Below, piece after piece: positions 35,314 through 43,431 of a stretch of 64,000 nt of DNA. The stretch's first letter is position 1, and every line of letters begins with the position of its first letter. The notes under the pieces were generated by a model. The model did not search any database, had not been told where the DNA came from, and worked only from the letters and a program-made list of their open reading frames with translations. Made by a program: the position numbers and the translations under genes. Source of the DNA: Clostridiales bacterium (lineage in GTDB: Bacteria > Bacillota > Desulfotomaculia > Desulfotomaculales > VENG01); NCBI GenBank assembly GCA_016278505.1, contig JADQBQ010000004.1, positions 1 to 64,000 of the forward strand. Direction: 5' to 3'.

Positions 35314-37959
35314 ATGTCACAGAATAGAATGTTGGTAATCGATGGTAACAGCTTGGCCCACAGAGCCTTTCATGCCATACCTTTGCTGTCTAACAGCGAA
35401 GGTATTATTACTAATGCCGCTTACGGATTTACAACTATGTTGTTTAAAGTACTACAGGAGCGCAAACCGGAGCTGGTTGCCGTGGCGTTTGATAAAGGGA
35501 AAATCACTTTCAGACACAGCCAGTACTCCGAATACAAGATGCACAGGAAAGCTACACCCGACGAACTCAGACCTCAGTTCCCATTATTAAAAGATATTTT
35601 AAAAGCGATGCGCATCCCTATTTTTGAAGTAGACAACTACGAAGCAGATGACCTTATAGGTGCCATCGTTACCAAAGCAGAAGAGAAGAACTTGAACTGC
35701 CTGATAGTTTCGGGGGACCGTGACGTATTACAACTTGTCTCCCCTAATACAACAGTTCTACATACAAAAAAAGGAATCAGCCAACTAGAAGAATATGACG
35801 AGGAAAGCGTGAAAAATAAATTCGGGGTTACCCCGCAATATTTTACTGACCTTAAGGGTCTGATGGGCGACTCTTCCGATAATATCCCGGGTGTACCCGG
35901 GATAGGTCCCAAAACTGCCGCTAAATTACTCCAGGAGTACCCCACTATAGAAGAATTGCTGGCCAATAAAGAGAAACTACCGTCCCGCTGGCATAACAAG
36001 CTGGAGGAATTTGAGCAGCAGGCCCTAATGTCCAAGGAATTAGCAACAATAACGCGTGAAGTACCGGTGGAAATCGATATAGAAAGGTGCCGTTGGCACG
36101 GTCCCGATTACCCCGAACTGCTGCAAATCTTCAGTCGCCTCGAATTCAAATCTCTAGTTAAAAATATTATCGAGGAAATGGGTGAAAAACCGGTTAAAGA
36201 AGATGATAATGATCATGCAGATAGCGGTTTTAGCCCCTACACCCCTACGTATTCTGTCGTAAAAACAGAAGAAAAGCTTAATCAGCTAAAACAAAAGGTA
36301 AACAACACCGGGGAAATGGCCGTTGCCATTAATCAAAACAAGCAGGGTAAATTAACTTCAATTGCATTAACACCGGCCGCCGGGGAAAACTTTTATGTTC
36401 CATTGGATAACAACGTGGACAATGAACAAATTCCACAGGTGTTAAAGGATCTCTGTTCTGATCCTGGCATTAAAAAATACTGTCACGATGCTAAAAGAAT
36501 TACCAGATTGCTTTATTTTTTAGGAGTACCTTTTGAAAATATAACCTTTGATACCATGGTGGCCGCTTACCTGTTAAATCCCGGTTATACTGGGTTAGAG
36601 GTCAATGAGCTGGCCCTAAAATACTTGAATATAGTACTCCCGTCCGAGCAAGAGCAAAATACTGCGGCAATTGCTGAAAGCATTTATACTATGGTCAAAA
36701 TATTGGAAGATAAACTGAAGGAAAATGATTTATTTGATCTTTATTATAACGTTGAGCTTCCCCTTATTTCTATATTGGCACGCATGGAGATAGACGGAGT
36801 AGCGGTAGACGCACAACAGTTGCAAGAAATGTCCGCCGGTCTAAAAAAACAAATTGAAGACATTGCCGCAGATATATATTCTCTGGCCGGGGAAGAATTT
36901 AATATAAATTCCACACGGCAGCTGGGCCAAATTCTCTTTGAAAAACTGGAATTACCTGTTATCAAGCGTACTAAAACCGGTTATTCCACTGACGCCAAGG
37001 TATTAGAAGAATTAACCGGTAGTCATACGATAATAGAAAAGATTATCACCCACCGCCAACTGGCTAAACTAAAATCTACTTATGTTGACGGTCTGACTCA
37101 CCTGGTTAACCGCACCACCGGCAAGCTTCATACTACCTTTCACCAGACTGTTACAGCTACGGGGCGTCTTTCCAGCGCCGAGCCGAACCTGCAAAACATA
37201 CCCATTAGACTGGAACAAGGACGAAGAATAAGAAAGGTATTTTTACCGCGGAAGGCCGGCAACATCATTTTGGCAGCTGATTATTCTCAGATAGAATTGC
37301 GTATTCTTGCCCACATGTCCAGTGACGCCGTTCTCAGCGAGGCCTTTGAGCAGCAACAGGACATACATTCCAGAACCGCCTCGGAAGTATTTGGGGTCGA
37401 TATGGAACAGGTGACAAGGGATATGCGCAGTAGGGCGAAGGCCGTAAATTTTGGTATTGTTTATGGTATGAGTGAGTTTGGCCTTTCCAGAGATATCAAA
37501 GTCACCCGGGCAGAGGCCAAGCGATATATTGAAAACTATTTTGCCCGGTATACCGGGGTGCAAAGTTATATACAGCAAACCATCGACGAGGCACGGAAGA
37601 ACGGTTATGTAACCACCATTTTGCATCGAAAACGCTACCTGCCTGATATCTTCAGCCCTAACCGTAATGTGCGCAATTTCGGTGAGCGGACAGCGGTGAA
37701 TACACCTATTCAGGGGAGCGCCGCAGATATTATAAAACTGTCCATGGTAAAAGTTGCCGATGAATTAAAGAAGCAAAACCTCCAGGCCAAGATGATACTG
37801 CAGGTACACGACGAATTGATCTTTGACGTACCGCAAGAAGAATTAACATCCCTTATAAAACTCGTGCGGGAATGTATGGAAAACGCCATTAGTTTGAATG
37901 TACCACTGACCGTAGATTTGAAAGCAGGGCCCAATTGGTATGATGTGAAAAAACTTTAG
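35314..37959 (+). CDS. polA: DNA polymerase I
   Basis: Repair and Okazaki-fragment polymerase, about 881 residues. The 5'-3' exonuclease domain (1-290) has DGNSLAHRAFHA, NYEADDLIGA and LMGDSSDNIPGVPGIGPKTA. The middle 3'-5' exonuclease-like domain (310-490) lacks the DxE of motif I (EMAVAINQNK in its place), so proofreading is probably lost, as in Bacillus and Thermus enzymes. The polymerase domain has motif A AADYSQIELRILAH, O-helix RSRAKAVNFGIVYGMSEFGLS and motif C QVHDELIF. ATG 35314 sits eight bases behind GGAAGG and is preferred over the GTG at 35305. It heads a polA-mutM-ytaF-coaE-transglycosylase run. Confidence 0.97.
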   Translation: MSQNRMLVIDGNSLAHRAFHAIPLLSNSEGIITNAAYGFTTMLFKVLQERKPELVAVAFDKGKITFRHSQYSEYKMHRKATPDELRPQFPLLKDILKAMRIPIFEVDNYEADDLIGAIVTKAEEKNLNCLIVSGDRDVLQLVSPNTTVLHTKKGISQLEEYDEESVKNKFGVTPQYFTDLKGLMGDSSDNIPGVPGIGPKTAAKLLQEYPTIEELLANKEKLPSRWHNKLEEFEQQALMSKELATITREVPVEIDIERCRWHGPDYPELLQIFSRLEFKSLVKNIIEEMGEKPVKEDDNDHADSGFSPYTPTYSVVKTEEKLNQLKQKVNNTGEMAVAINQNKQGKLTSIALTPAAGENFYVPLDNNVDNEQIPQVLKDLCSDPGIKKYCHDAKRITRLLYFLGVPFENITFDTMVAAYLLNPGYTGLEVNELALKYLNIVLPSEQEQNTAAIAESIYTMVKILEDKLKENDLFDLYYNVELPLISILARMEIDGVAVDAQQLQEMSAGLKKQIEDIAADIYSLAGEEFNINSTRQLGQILFEKLELPVIKRTKTGYSTDAKVLEELTGSHTIIEKIITHRQLAKLKSTYVDGLTHLVNRTTGKLHTTFHQTVTATGRLSSAEPNLQNIPIRLEQGRRIRKVFLPRKAGNIILAADYSQIELRILAHMSSDAVLSEAFEQQQDIHSRTASEVFGVDMEQVTRDMRSRAKAVNFGIVYGMSEFGLSRDIKVTRAEAKRYIENYFARYTGVQSYIQQTIDEARKNGYVTTILHRKRYLPDIFSPNRNVRNFGERTAVNTPIQGSAADIIKLSMVKVADELKKQNLQAKMILQVHDELIFDVPQEELTSLIKLVRECMENAISLNVPLTVDLKAGPNWYDVKKL

Positions 37960-37970
37960 GAGATGCTGAT

Positions 37971-38798
37971 ATGCCCGAATTACCGGAAGTTGAAACTATT
38001 AAAAGATCACTGGAAAAAAAACTGCTTGGCACCGTAATAACAGAAGTAAAAATTTACTTGCCTAAGGTAATTCGACTGCAGACACAGAATGCTTTTATAC
38101 AACAGATTGCGGGCAAAAAAATTATTGGTTTGGGTAGAAGAGGGAAATATCTGCTCATTCACCTCTCAGAGAATTTAACATTGGTAATACACCTGCGCAT
38201 GACCGGGCGCCTGGTATACACACCGCCTTGTACGCCGGAAAAACACACGCATGCAGTTTTCGTATTAGACAGCGGGTTTGAGCTCCACTTTAACGACACG
38301 CGCCAGTTTGGCAAAATAATACTCAGTCCTTCCAATGAACTGGATGCTGTGCCCGGGCTTAAAGATTTAGGCATAGAGCCCCTTGACGAAAACTTTGACA
38401 AAAACGTTTTCCGGCGCGATTTGCGGCGGCGAAGGGCAAAGATAAAAAGTCTTTTACTGGATCAAACATTTATCGCCGGCCTGGGAAACATATATGTGGA
38501 TGAAGCGCTGCACCGCGCACGCATTAACCCGCAGCGAATTGCAGCCTCGTTAAAGCCGAGGGAAGTAACTAACCTATACCATGCCATTCGTAAGGTTCTC
38601 AGAGAAGGCATCAAAAACCGCGGTACCACTTTCAGGGATTACGTGGACGGGGATGGTAGAATGGGTAACTACCAAGGATTACTCCGCGTTTACAGTAGGG
38701 AAGGCCAGCCCTGTCTGAATTGCGAAACAGAAATTAAGAGAATGAAACTAAGCGGCCGCAGTTCTTATTTTTGTCCCCGCTGTCAAAAGGCTAAATAA
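37971..38798 (+). CDS. mutM: Formamidopyrimidine-DNA glycosylase
   Basis: Removes 8-oxoguanine and nicks the abasic site. 275 residues. The N-terminal PELPEVETIKRSL supplies the catalytic Pro and Glu; LDQTFIAGLGNIYVDEALHRARINP is the helix-two-turn-helix; the C-terminal zinc finger CLNCETEI...YFCPRCQ is intact. Eleven bases separate it from polA, so both are probably on one mRNA. Confidence 0.97.
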   Translation: MPELPEVETIKRSLEKKLLGTVITEVKIYLPKVIRLQTQNAFIQQIAGKKIIGLGRRGKYLLIHLSENLTLVIHLRMTGRLVYTPPCTPEKHTHAVFVLDSGFELHFNDTRQFGKIILSPSNELDAVPGLKDLGIEPLDENFDKNVFRRDLRRRRAKIKSLLLDQTFIAGLGNIYVDEALHRARINPQRIAASLKPREVTNLYHAIRKVLREGIKNRGTTFRDYVDGDGRMGNYQGLLRVYSREGQPCLNCETEIKRMKLSGRSSYFCPRCQKAK

Positions 38799-38877
38799 CT
38801 GGGCCAAGCACGTTTAAGGCTTCTCTCCCATAGTATTGTTTACGGAATGTTTACTTAGGGAGGGATAGCCAAAAAGA

Positions 38878-39525
38878 ATGGAAATATTGACTTTGGTATT
38901 GTTTGCCCTGGCACTAAACCTGGACGCTTTCGGTGCCGGTACAGCTTACGGGATTCGTAACATTAAGCTGCCTTTGACCTCTATACTGATTATCAGTGCC
39001 ATGTCTATGGCAGCCATAGCCATCTCCATGCTTGCCGGACATACCTTGTCAAACTACATTCCGGAAACTATTGCCCACAGATTGGGCGGCATACTATTGA
39101 TGGCCGTTGGCCTTTGGGTACTCATCCAATCTCTGCGCGATCACCGTAATGTAACAACAGCCGAAGATGAGGGTAAACAGGGAACAGTTATGGAAATTCG
39201 CATCCACGCACTGGGCCTGGTCATCCAGATCTTAAGAGAGCCAGCCCGGGCCGACCTTGATCGTTCAGGGGAAATCTCTCCCCGTGAGGCATTGATTTTA
39301 GGGCTGGCACTGTCTATGGATGCCCTTGCCGCGGGCTTTGCAGTATCCATGCTGGGATATTCTGTTCTACTGACAGCCTTTATAGTTGGGGTGGGACACT
39401 TGATACTCACTTACGCCGGTCTTATTCTTGGCAAGGGTATCGGCGCCACCACCATCGGCAGACAGTTAAGTGCGATACCGGGATGCATATTGATTGCCCT
39501 TGGAATTTTTAAAATTTATCCTTAA
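38878..39525 (+). CDS. ytaF: Sporulation membrane protein YtaF
   Basis: A 215-residue MntP-like integral membrane protein, the YtaF family of spore formers. Two repeats of three helices are visible, each opening with a small-residue Asp motif: ALALNLDAFGAGTAYGIR and GLALSMDALAAGFAVSM. A central cytoplasmic loop (about 85-135) carries ILREPARADLDRSGEISPREA. Relatives export Mn2+; transport here is an inference. It sits between mutM and coaE, the usual position in this group. Confidence 0.88.
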   Translation: MEILTLVLFALALNLDAFGAGTAYGIRNIKLPLTSILIISAMSMAAIAISMLAGHTLSNYIPETIAHRLGGILLMAVGLWVLIQSLRDHRNVTTAEDEGKQGTVMEIRIHALGLVIQILREPARADLDRSGEISPREALILGLALSMDALAAGFAVSMLGYSVLLTAFIVGVGHLILTYAGLILGKGIGATTIGRQLSAIPGCILIALGIFKIYP

Positions 39526-39549
39526 CAGATGTGTATTTTCTGTTATAAT
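39526..39549 (+). promoter_or_regulatory. Possible SigA promoter abutting coaE
   Basis: TTAACA, 16 bases, TATAAT (39544-39549) lies so close to coaE that the predicted transcript start falls on or next to its first ATG (39555). Confidence 0.4.
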
Positions 39550-39554
39550 CCTTT

Positions 39555-40175
39555 ATGGTGATGAAATTGATTATCGGGCTGACAGGAAATATTGGCAGCG
39601 GCAAAAGTACCGTTGCCCGGCATTTAAAAAATCTAGGTGCCTGGGTTTTAGATACCGACCAGGTAGCCAGGGATGTAGTAATGCCCGGAAAACCCGCCTT
39701 AAAGGCCATAGTTGAAGCCTTTGGCAAGCAGGTATTACATGATGACGGGACTTTAAACCGCCAGGCAGTGGGTAATATTATATTCCGGAATTCGGATTCC
39801 CGTAAACGCCTGAATTCCATTATGCATCCCCGTATTATGCAGGAGGTAAAGGAAACCATAGCCCGTTTTCAAACCAACCGGGGCCCTAAGGCCCCGGCTT
39901 TGGTCATTGAAGTACCGCTTCTTTTTGAGACCGGCATGGAAAAGCTTATGGATGAAGTTTGGCTGGTAACGGTAGACAAGCCGGTACAATTAAAGCGCAT
40001 TGTGGAAAGAGACAACATTAGTGTAGAACAAGCCAAGCACCGCATTGACAGCCAGATGCCCCAGGCTGACAAGGTAAAAAAAGCACACCGTATTATTGAT
40101 AACAGTGGGCCGCCGCAAGAGACCTTTAACAAGGTGGCAGAACTTTGGAGAAAGTTATTTTACTCATTTTCATAG
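39555..40175 (+). CDS. coaE: Dephospho-CoA kinase
   Basis: Last step of coenzyme A synthesis: phosphorylates the 3'-OH of the ribose of dephospho-CoA. About 206 residues. P-loop GLTGNIGSGKSTV, then DTDQVARDVVMPG, PLLFETGMEKLMDEVWLV and a lid with RIDSQMPQADKVKKAH. Starts at ATG 39555 or 39561; neither has a Shine-Dalgarno sequence. It is followed at 37 bases by a transglycosylase gene. Confidence 0.95.
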   Translation: MVMKLIIGLTGNIGSGKSTVARHLKNLGAWVLDTDQVARDVVMPGKPALKAIVEAFGKQVLHDDGTLNRQAVGNIIFRNSDSRKRLNSIMHPRIMQEVKETIARFQTNRGPKAPALVIEVPLLFETGMEKLMDEVWLVTVDKPVQLKRIVERDNISVEQAKHRIDSQMPQADKVKKAHRIIDNSGPPQETFNKVAELWRKLFYSFS

Positions 40176-40212
40176 CATAATCTGTAACAAGCAGGCCCGG
40201 GAGTGATTATTT

Positions 40213-40785
40213 TTGGCAGTTATTTACCAAAAAAGAAAAAAACTAGTTACAATTCTCCTCATTATTATCTTTTTAGCTTTACTCTTTAACATTGAAAACC
40301 TGGGCAGTTACTTATACCCGTACCACCACCAACATGTAATAGAAAAATATGCAGCTCAAAACGGTGTAGATCCATTACTGCTTGCTGCCATCATCAAACA
40401 AGAAAGTAATTTCAATCCCGGGGCAAGATCACCAAAAGGGGCCCGGGGATTGATGCAAATAATGCCTACAACAGGTGATTGGATAGCCCAACAACTTGGC
40501 ATGGAATCATTCCATCCTGACCAATTGTACGAGGTGGAGCCCAGTATACGCATGGGAGCATGGTATGTATCGCACCTTTTAAAGCAATTTAACGGTGACC
40601 TGCAGGCAGCATTGGCGGCCTACAACGGCGGACAAGGTAATGTGAGAAAGTGGCTGGCTGAAAAGGATTGGGAGGAAAACCAGCTCCAAACATCTGAAAT
40701 TCCGTTCCCTGAGACCAGGAATTTTGTGGCTAGAGTTATGAAAAATTATAAAATCTATAGCTACCTTTATTTAGAGAAACCATAG
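40213..40785 (+). CDS. Lytic transglycosylase (Slt type)
   Basis: Membrane-anchored peptidoglycan lytic transglycosylase of 190 residues. One N-terminal helix (about 10-29) leads to the SLT domain: LAAIIKQESNFNPGARSPKGARGLMQIMP contains the catalytic Glu in KQESNF, followed by GAWYVSHLLKQF and ALAAYNGGQGNVRKWL. TTG 40213 follows GGGAG. Last gene of the polA run, a constant neighbour of coaE in this group. Confidence 0.93.
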   Translation: MAVIYQKRKKLVTILLIIIFLALLFNIENLGSYLYPYHHQHVIEKYAAQNGVDPLLLAAIIKQESNFNPGARSPKGARGLMQIMPTTGDWIAQQLGMESFHPDQLYEVEPSIRMGAWYVSHLLKQFNGDLQAALAAYNGGQGNVRKWLAEKDWEENQLQTSEIPFPETRNFVARVMKNYKIYSYLYLEKP

Positions 40786-40836
40786 TTTTTTGACCTCACT
40801 CGGGGGTCTCAGATAGAAATTTCCATTTATCATCTC

Positions 40837-40865
40837 TTGCTTTGAAAAAGCATATTTGTTATAAT
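40837..40865 (+). promoter_or_regulatory. Promoter of tRNA-Leu
   Basis: TTGCTT, 17 bases, TATAAT, ending 38 bases ahead of the tRNA. The -35 is only a partial match. Confidence 0.6.
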
Positions 40866-40903
40866 AGTTCTTGCGTAACAATGAGCCACGAAAAAAGTTA
40901 CAC

Positions 40904-40988
40904 GTCGGAGTGGCGGAATCGGCAGACGCGCACGTTTGAGGGGCGTGTGGGGTAACTCGTGGGGGTTCAAGTCCCCCCTCCGACACCA
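40904..40988 (+). tRNA. tRNA-Leu (anticodon GAG), integration target
   Basis: GTCGGAG/CTCCGAC acceptor with encoded CCA, class II long variable arm, anticodon stem CACGT/GCGTG with loop TTGAGGG (anticodon GAG), and T-arm GGGGG-TTCAAGT-CCCCC. Its last 23 bases are repeated exactly at 48080-48102 and its last 51 bases imperfectly at 47991-48041, which marks it as the attachment site of the following element. Confidence 0.95.
40966..40988 (+). other. Left attachment site (attL) in tRNA-Leu
   Basis: The 23 bases from the T-loop to CCA are duplicated exactly at 48080-48102 and with one difference at 48019-48041. They are the left border of a roughly 7.1-kb element. Confidence 0.8.
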
Positions 40989-40997
40989 AACACAGAT

Positions 40998-41043
40998 AAA
41001 ATGGGCTTTTTGAGGGATTACCAAAAAAGCCCATTTTTTATTT
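40998..41043 (+). terminator. Terminator after tRNA-Leu
   Basis: AAAATGGGCTTTTTG and CCAAAAAAGCCCATTTT pair, followed by TTATTTTT. It lies just inside the element, so the tRNA now ends at an element-borne terminator. Confidence 0.75.
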
Positions 41044-41071
41044 TTAAAAACAAGACGTATGCATGTCCACC

Positions 41072-41116
41072 AAAAAGTAGTGTGCGAAGGTTTTATCTAA
41101 CCGCACACTACTTTTT
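41072..41116 (+). terminator. Hairpin upstream of the first integrase
   Basis: AAAAAGTAGTGTGCG and CGCACACTACTTTTT are perfect 15-base arms followed by TTTT. It lies just 18 bases ahead of the integrase start, so it may insulate or attenuate that gene. Confidence 0.7.
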
Positions 41117-41134
41117 TTTATGGGAGGTATGAAA

Positions 41135-42094
41135 ATGGCACGGCGTAAGGGACTTAAGACATCACACAGCAGTACACTACCTAAAAATGGAGTAAAAGAA
41201 ATTGATTTTACGGAAGCCGTCGATATCTTTTTGACCGGCATGCTGCTTAAGGGTCTAGCTCCCCGCACAAGGGAGTGGCATAAAGAAAACCTGTCAGCCC
41301 TTAAAAACTTTTTGACCCAGGAAGGAAAGAATACCGCACCGGTGTCTATGACAGAAAGTATTTTAAAGCAAAATTTTATCCTGCCCATGATTAAGCACGG
41401 ATTCAAAATTAATACCATCAATGGCAGAATCAGAACCTGCCGCAGCTTTTACACGTACCTTCTTAAAGAGGGATATATCTTGTCCAATCCTGCCAAGCGC
41501 CTCACCAAGCTCAAGCAGGACAAGCCAATTATTGAAACCTTTACCAAAAATCAGGTTAACAAACTTTTATCAGTCATTAATAGGCAAACATTTGTTGGCT
41601 TTCGGGATTACGTTATCATTTTACTCTTTTTGGAAACAGGCATTCGGGTATCCGAGGCCGCAAGAATAAAAGTTGAACATATTTTGTTTGAGGAGCAGAT
41701 GATTAGGATACATGGCAAGGGGGCTAAGGGGCGTATTGTCCCCTTTCAAACTAAACTAAAGGGGCTGATGTATAAATACCTAAAAGAGCGCAGTGAAGTT
41801 GACCATCCCTACCTTTTTATTAACCGGGATGAAAAACCACTTAAGAAAAGAACGATTCAAGATAGGTTCTCCATCTACGGTAAGAAGGCAAATCTTAAGG
41901 GGGTTCGCTGCTCCCCTCACACCATGCGCCACACCATGGCCAAGTTTTACATTATGGCCGGGGGAGATGTTTTTAGCCTGCAAAAAATTTTAGGCCACGC
42001 CTCTCTTGACATGGTTCGAAGGTATGTCGAGCTTTTTGGCAGCGAGATAAAAGAACAGCACAAAAAATATAGTCCCATTAAAGATTTTACATAA
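41135..42094 (+). CDS. Tyrosine recombinase/integrase
   Basis: Phage-type integrase, about 319 residues, likely to cut and join at the tRNA-Leu site beside it. An N-terminal SAM-like core-binding domain (about 20-120) precedes the catalytic domain with LETGIRVSEAARI (Arg I), HTMRHTMAKFYI (HxxR), LGHASLDMVRRYVE (His and the Tyr nucleophile). ATG 41135 has GGGAGG seven bases upstream; the frame could open at 41120. Convergent with a paralogue at 42113. Confidence 0.92.
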   Translation: MARRKGLKTSHSSTLPKNGVKEIDFTEAVDIFLTGMLLKGLAPRTREWHKENLSALKNFLTQEGKNTAPVSMTESILKQNFILPMIKHGFKINTINGRIRTCRSFYTYLLKEGYILSNPAKRLTKLKQDKPIIETFTKNQVNKLLSVINRQTFVGFRDYVIILLFLETGIRVSEAARIKVEHILFEEQMIRIHGKGAKGRIVPFQTKLKGLMYKYLKERSEVDHPYLFINRDEKPLKKRTIQDRFSIYGKKANLKGVRCSPHTMRHTMAKFYIMAGGDVFSLQKILGHASLDMVRRYVELFGSEIKEQHKKYSPIKDFT

Positions 42095-42119
42095 AAAAAG
42101 CGCCTGTTGGCGCTAAAAA
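42093..42119 (-). terminator. Terminator between convergent integrases
   Basis: AGCGCC-TGTT-GGCGCT stem with T7 on the minus strand and a shorter run on plus. It mainly serves the minus-strand integrase. Confidence 0.7.
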
Positions 42120-43087
42120 CTGCTTAAAGGGCTGTATTTATCATGCTGCTTTTTAACTTCGCCGCCCCAGAGGTTTACGTAGATTTTCACTGTGTCCATA
42201 TTCTTATGGCGAAGTATCTTCTGCAGTGAAAAGGCATCCCCCCCGCCCAGAATATAGTATTTAGCGAAGGTATGGCGCAAGGTGTGGGGCGAGACGCGTA
42301 CGTCAAAGATATTAGCCTTTTTGCCGTACTTTTTAAACTGGTCCTGAATAGTGCTGCGGCTAAGGGCTGTCCCACGGATACTGGTGAATAAATGATCAGA
42401 ATCATTAGGCCTTAGGTCTCTATAGTAAAGATATTTTTCTAGTATTCTTGCACACTTGCCCGAAAAAGGGACATGACCGCTTGAGCCTTTACCTGAGACC
42501 TTGATCATCCCCTCTTTTAAATCAACATCTTGAATTCGCAAGCCGCAAAGCTCGGCCAATCGGATTCCAGTGTCCAACAGCAAAAGGAAGATCGTATAAT
42601 CACGAAAGCCGGTAAAGGTAGTCCTGTCAGGCTGCTCTAAGAGCCTTGCCACCTGATCTTTTGTAAAGGCCTGGATGGGCTCCCCTTTACCCCTCACCTT
42701 TTTTAAAGTCGAAGCAAAATTCGTCTCAATATAATCTTCCTGGGACAGAAAGGTTATGTATTTACGCAGAGTTTTAATTCTCCCATTGATCGTATTTGGC
42801 TTATAGTTCTTACTTACCATGTATAAAATGAGATTCTGCTTAATCATATCTTTGGTGAGCTTAGCTGGAGTTTTAATGATAATACCCTGCTTTTTAAGTA
42901 TTTTTAACATGGCGGCCATGTTCTCCATATGAAAGGCTATCGTACGTTGGCCTAAGTTTTCTGCCTGCATATCTGTAACAAACGTTTTTAAAGACTCTTT
43001 AATGGTAGTTTTGCGCACCAGCTTTGGTTCCATAGGAAGAACATTTGATGGCCTCTTTTTATAATTCTCTCTTTCTAATCCTAACAT
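42113..43087 (-). CDS. Second tyrosine recombinase/integrase
   Basis: Up to 324 residues, clearly homologous along its length to the convergent integrase. Catalytic residues: LLLDTGIRLAELCGL (Arg I), HTLRHTFAKYYILGGGDAFSLQKIL, HKNMDTVKIYVNL with Tyr. The paired pieces GGDAFSLQKIL and GGDVFSLQKIL show recent common descent. The initiator could be further in (MEPKLVRKTTIKESL); upstream GGAGGTGAAAG favours the longer frame. Two related integrases in one element often work together or split insertion and excision; which does what is unknown. Confidence 0.9.
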   Translation of the reverse strand: MLGLERENYKKRPSNVLPMEPKLVRKTTIKESLKTFVTDMQAENLGQRTIAFHMENMAAMLKILKKQGIIIKTPAKLTKDMIKQNLILYMVSKNYKPNTINGRIKTLRKYITFLSQEDYIETNFASTLKKVRGKGEPIQAFTKDQVARLLEQPDRTTFTGFRDYTIFLLLLDTGIRLAELCGLRIQDVDLKEGMIKVSGKGSSGHVPFSGKCARILEKYLYYRDLRPNDSDHLFTSIRGTALSRSTIQDQFKKYGKKANIFDVRVSPHTLRHTFAKYYILGGGDAFSLQKILRHKNMDTVKIYVNLWGGEVKKQHDKYSPLSSF

Positions 43088-43308
43088 GTACTTTCACCTC
43101 CGATTATTTTAGCGACTTCATTTTAAACAAATGAATCCTTGGATAAAAGGAAAAAAACAAACAAAAAAATTCACTTGAAAAAAAGCGCAATTTTTTTTCA
43201 AGTGAACTATTTTAGCGATTAATTTCATGTGAAAAAAAAAGTAAATATATTTCCTTTTATATTAACTTCCTTGCACCTAAAATTATTCCCGTAAGTGGGA
43301 GGACCACT
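43088..43308. promoter_or_regulatory. Divergent regulatory gap with poly-A/T hairpin
   Basis: Arms TTCACTTGAAAAAAA (43170-43184) and TTTTTTTCAAGTGAA (43192-43206) are a perfect inverted repeat; a related half, TTTCATGTGAAAAAAAA, follows. ATTTTAGCGA occurs twice (43105-43114 and 43209-43218). This AT-rich gap separates the minus-strand integrase from the plus-strand serine recombinase operon and probably holds both promoters. Confidence 0.55.
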
Positions 43309-43431
43309 ATGATGAAATATGATGAATTATTATTTCCAGAAGAGTATCATGAAGCGAACTGGTTTGAAATCTTAGTAACTAAAGCAATCGAAGTCCTTCT
43401 CGAAGAATTAGATGCGGAGGTGGAAGAATGA
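43309..43431 (+). CDS. Small 40-aa ORF coupled to the serine recombinase
   Basis: ATG 43309 behind GGGAGGA opens a 40-residue frame that begins MMKYDELLFPEEYHEANWF and ends in LDAEVEE. Its stop TGA overlaps the ATG of the next gene (ATGA), the usual sign of translational coupling. The protein is acidic and helical. It could be a recombination directionality factor or another small partner of the recombinase (inference). No family recognised. Confidence 0.6.
   Translation: MMKYDELLFPEEYHEANWFEILVTKAIEVLLEELDAEVEE

Noticed and set aside
40830..41024. Small minus-strand frames across the tRNA-Leu gene
   Set aside because: They are the antisense of a tRNA and its terminator; common annotation artefact.
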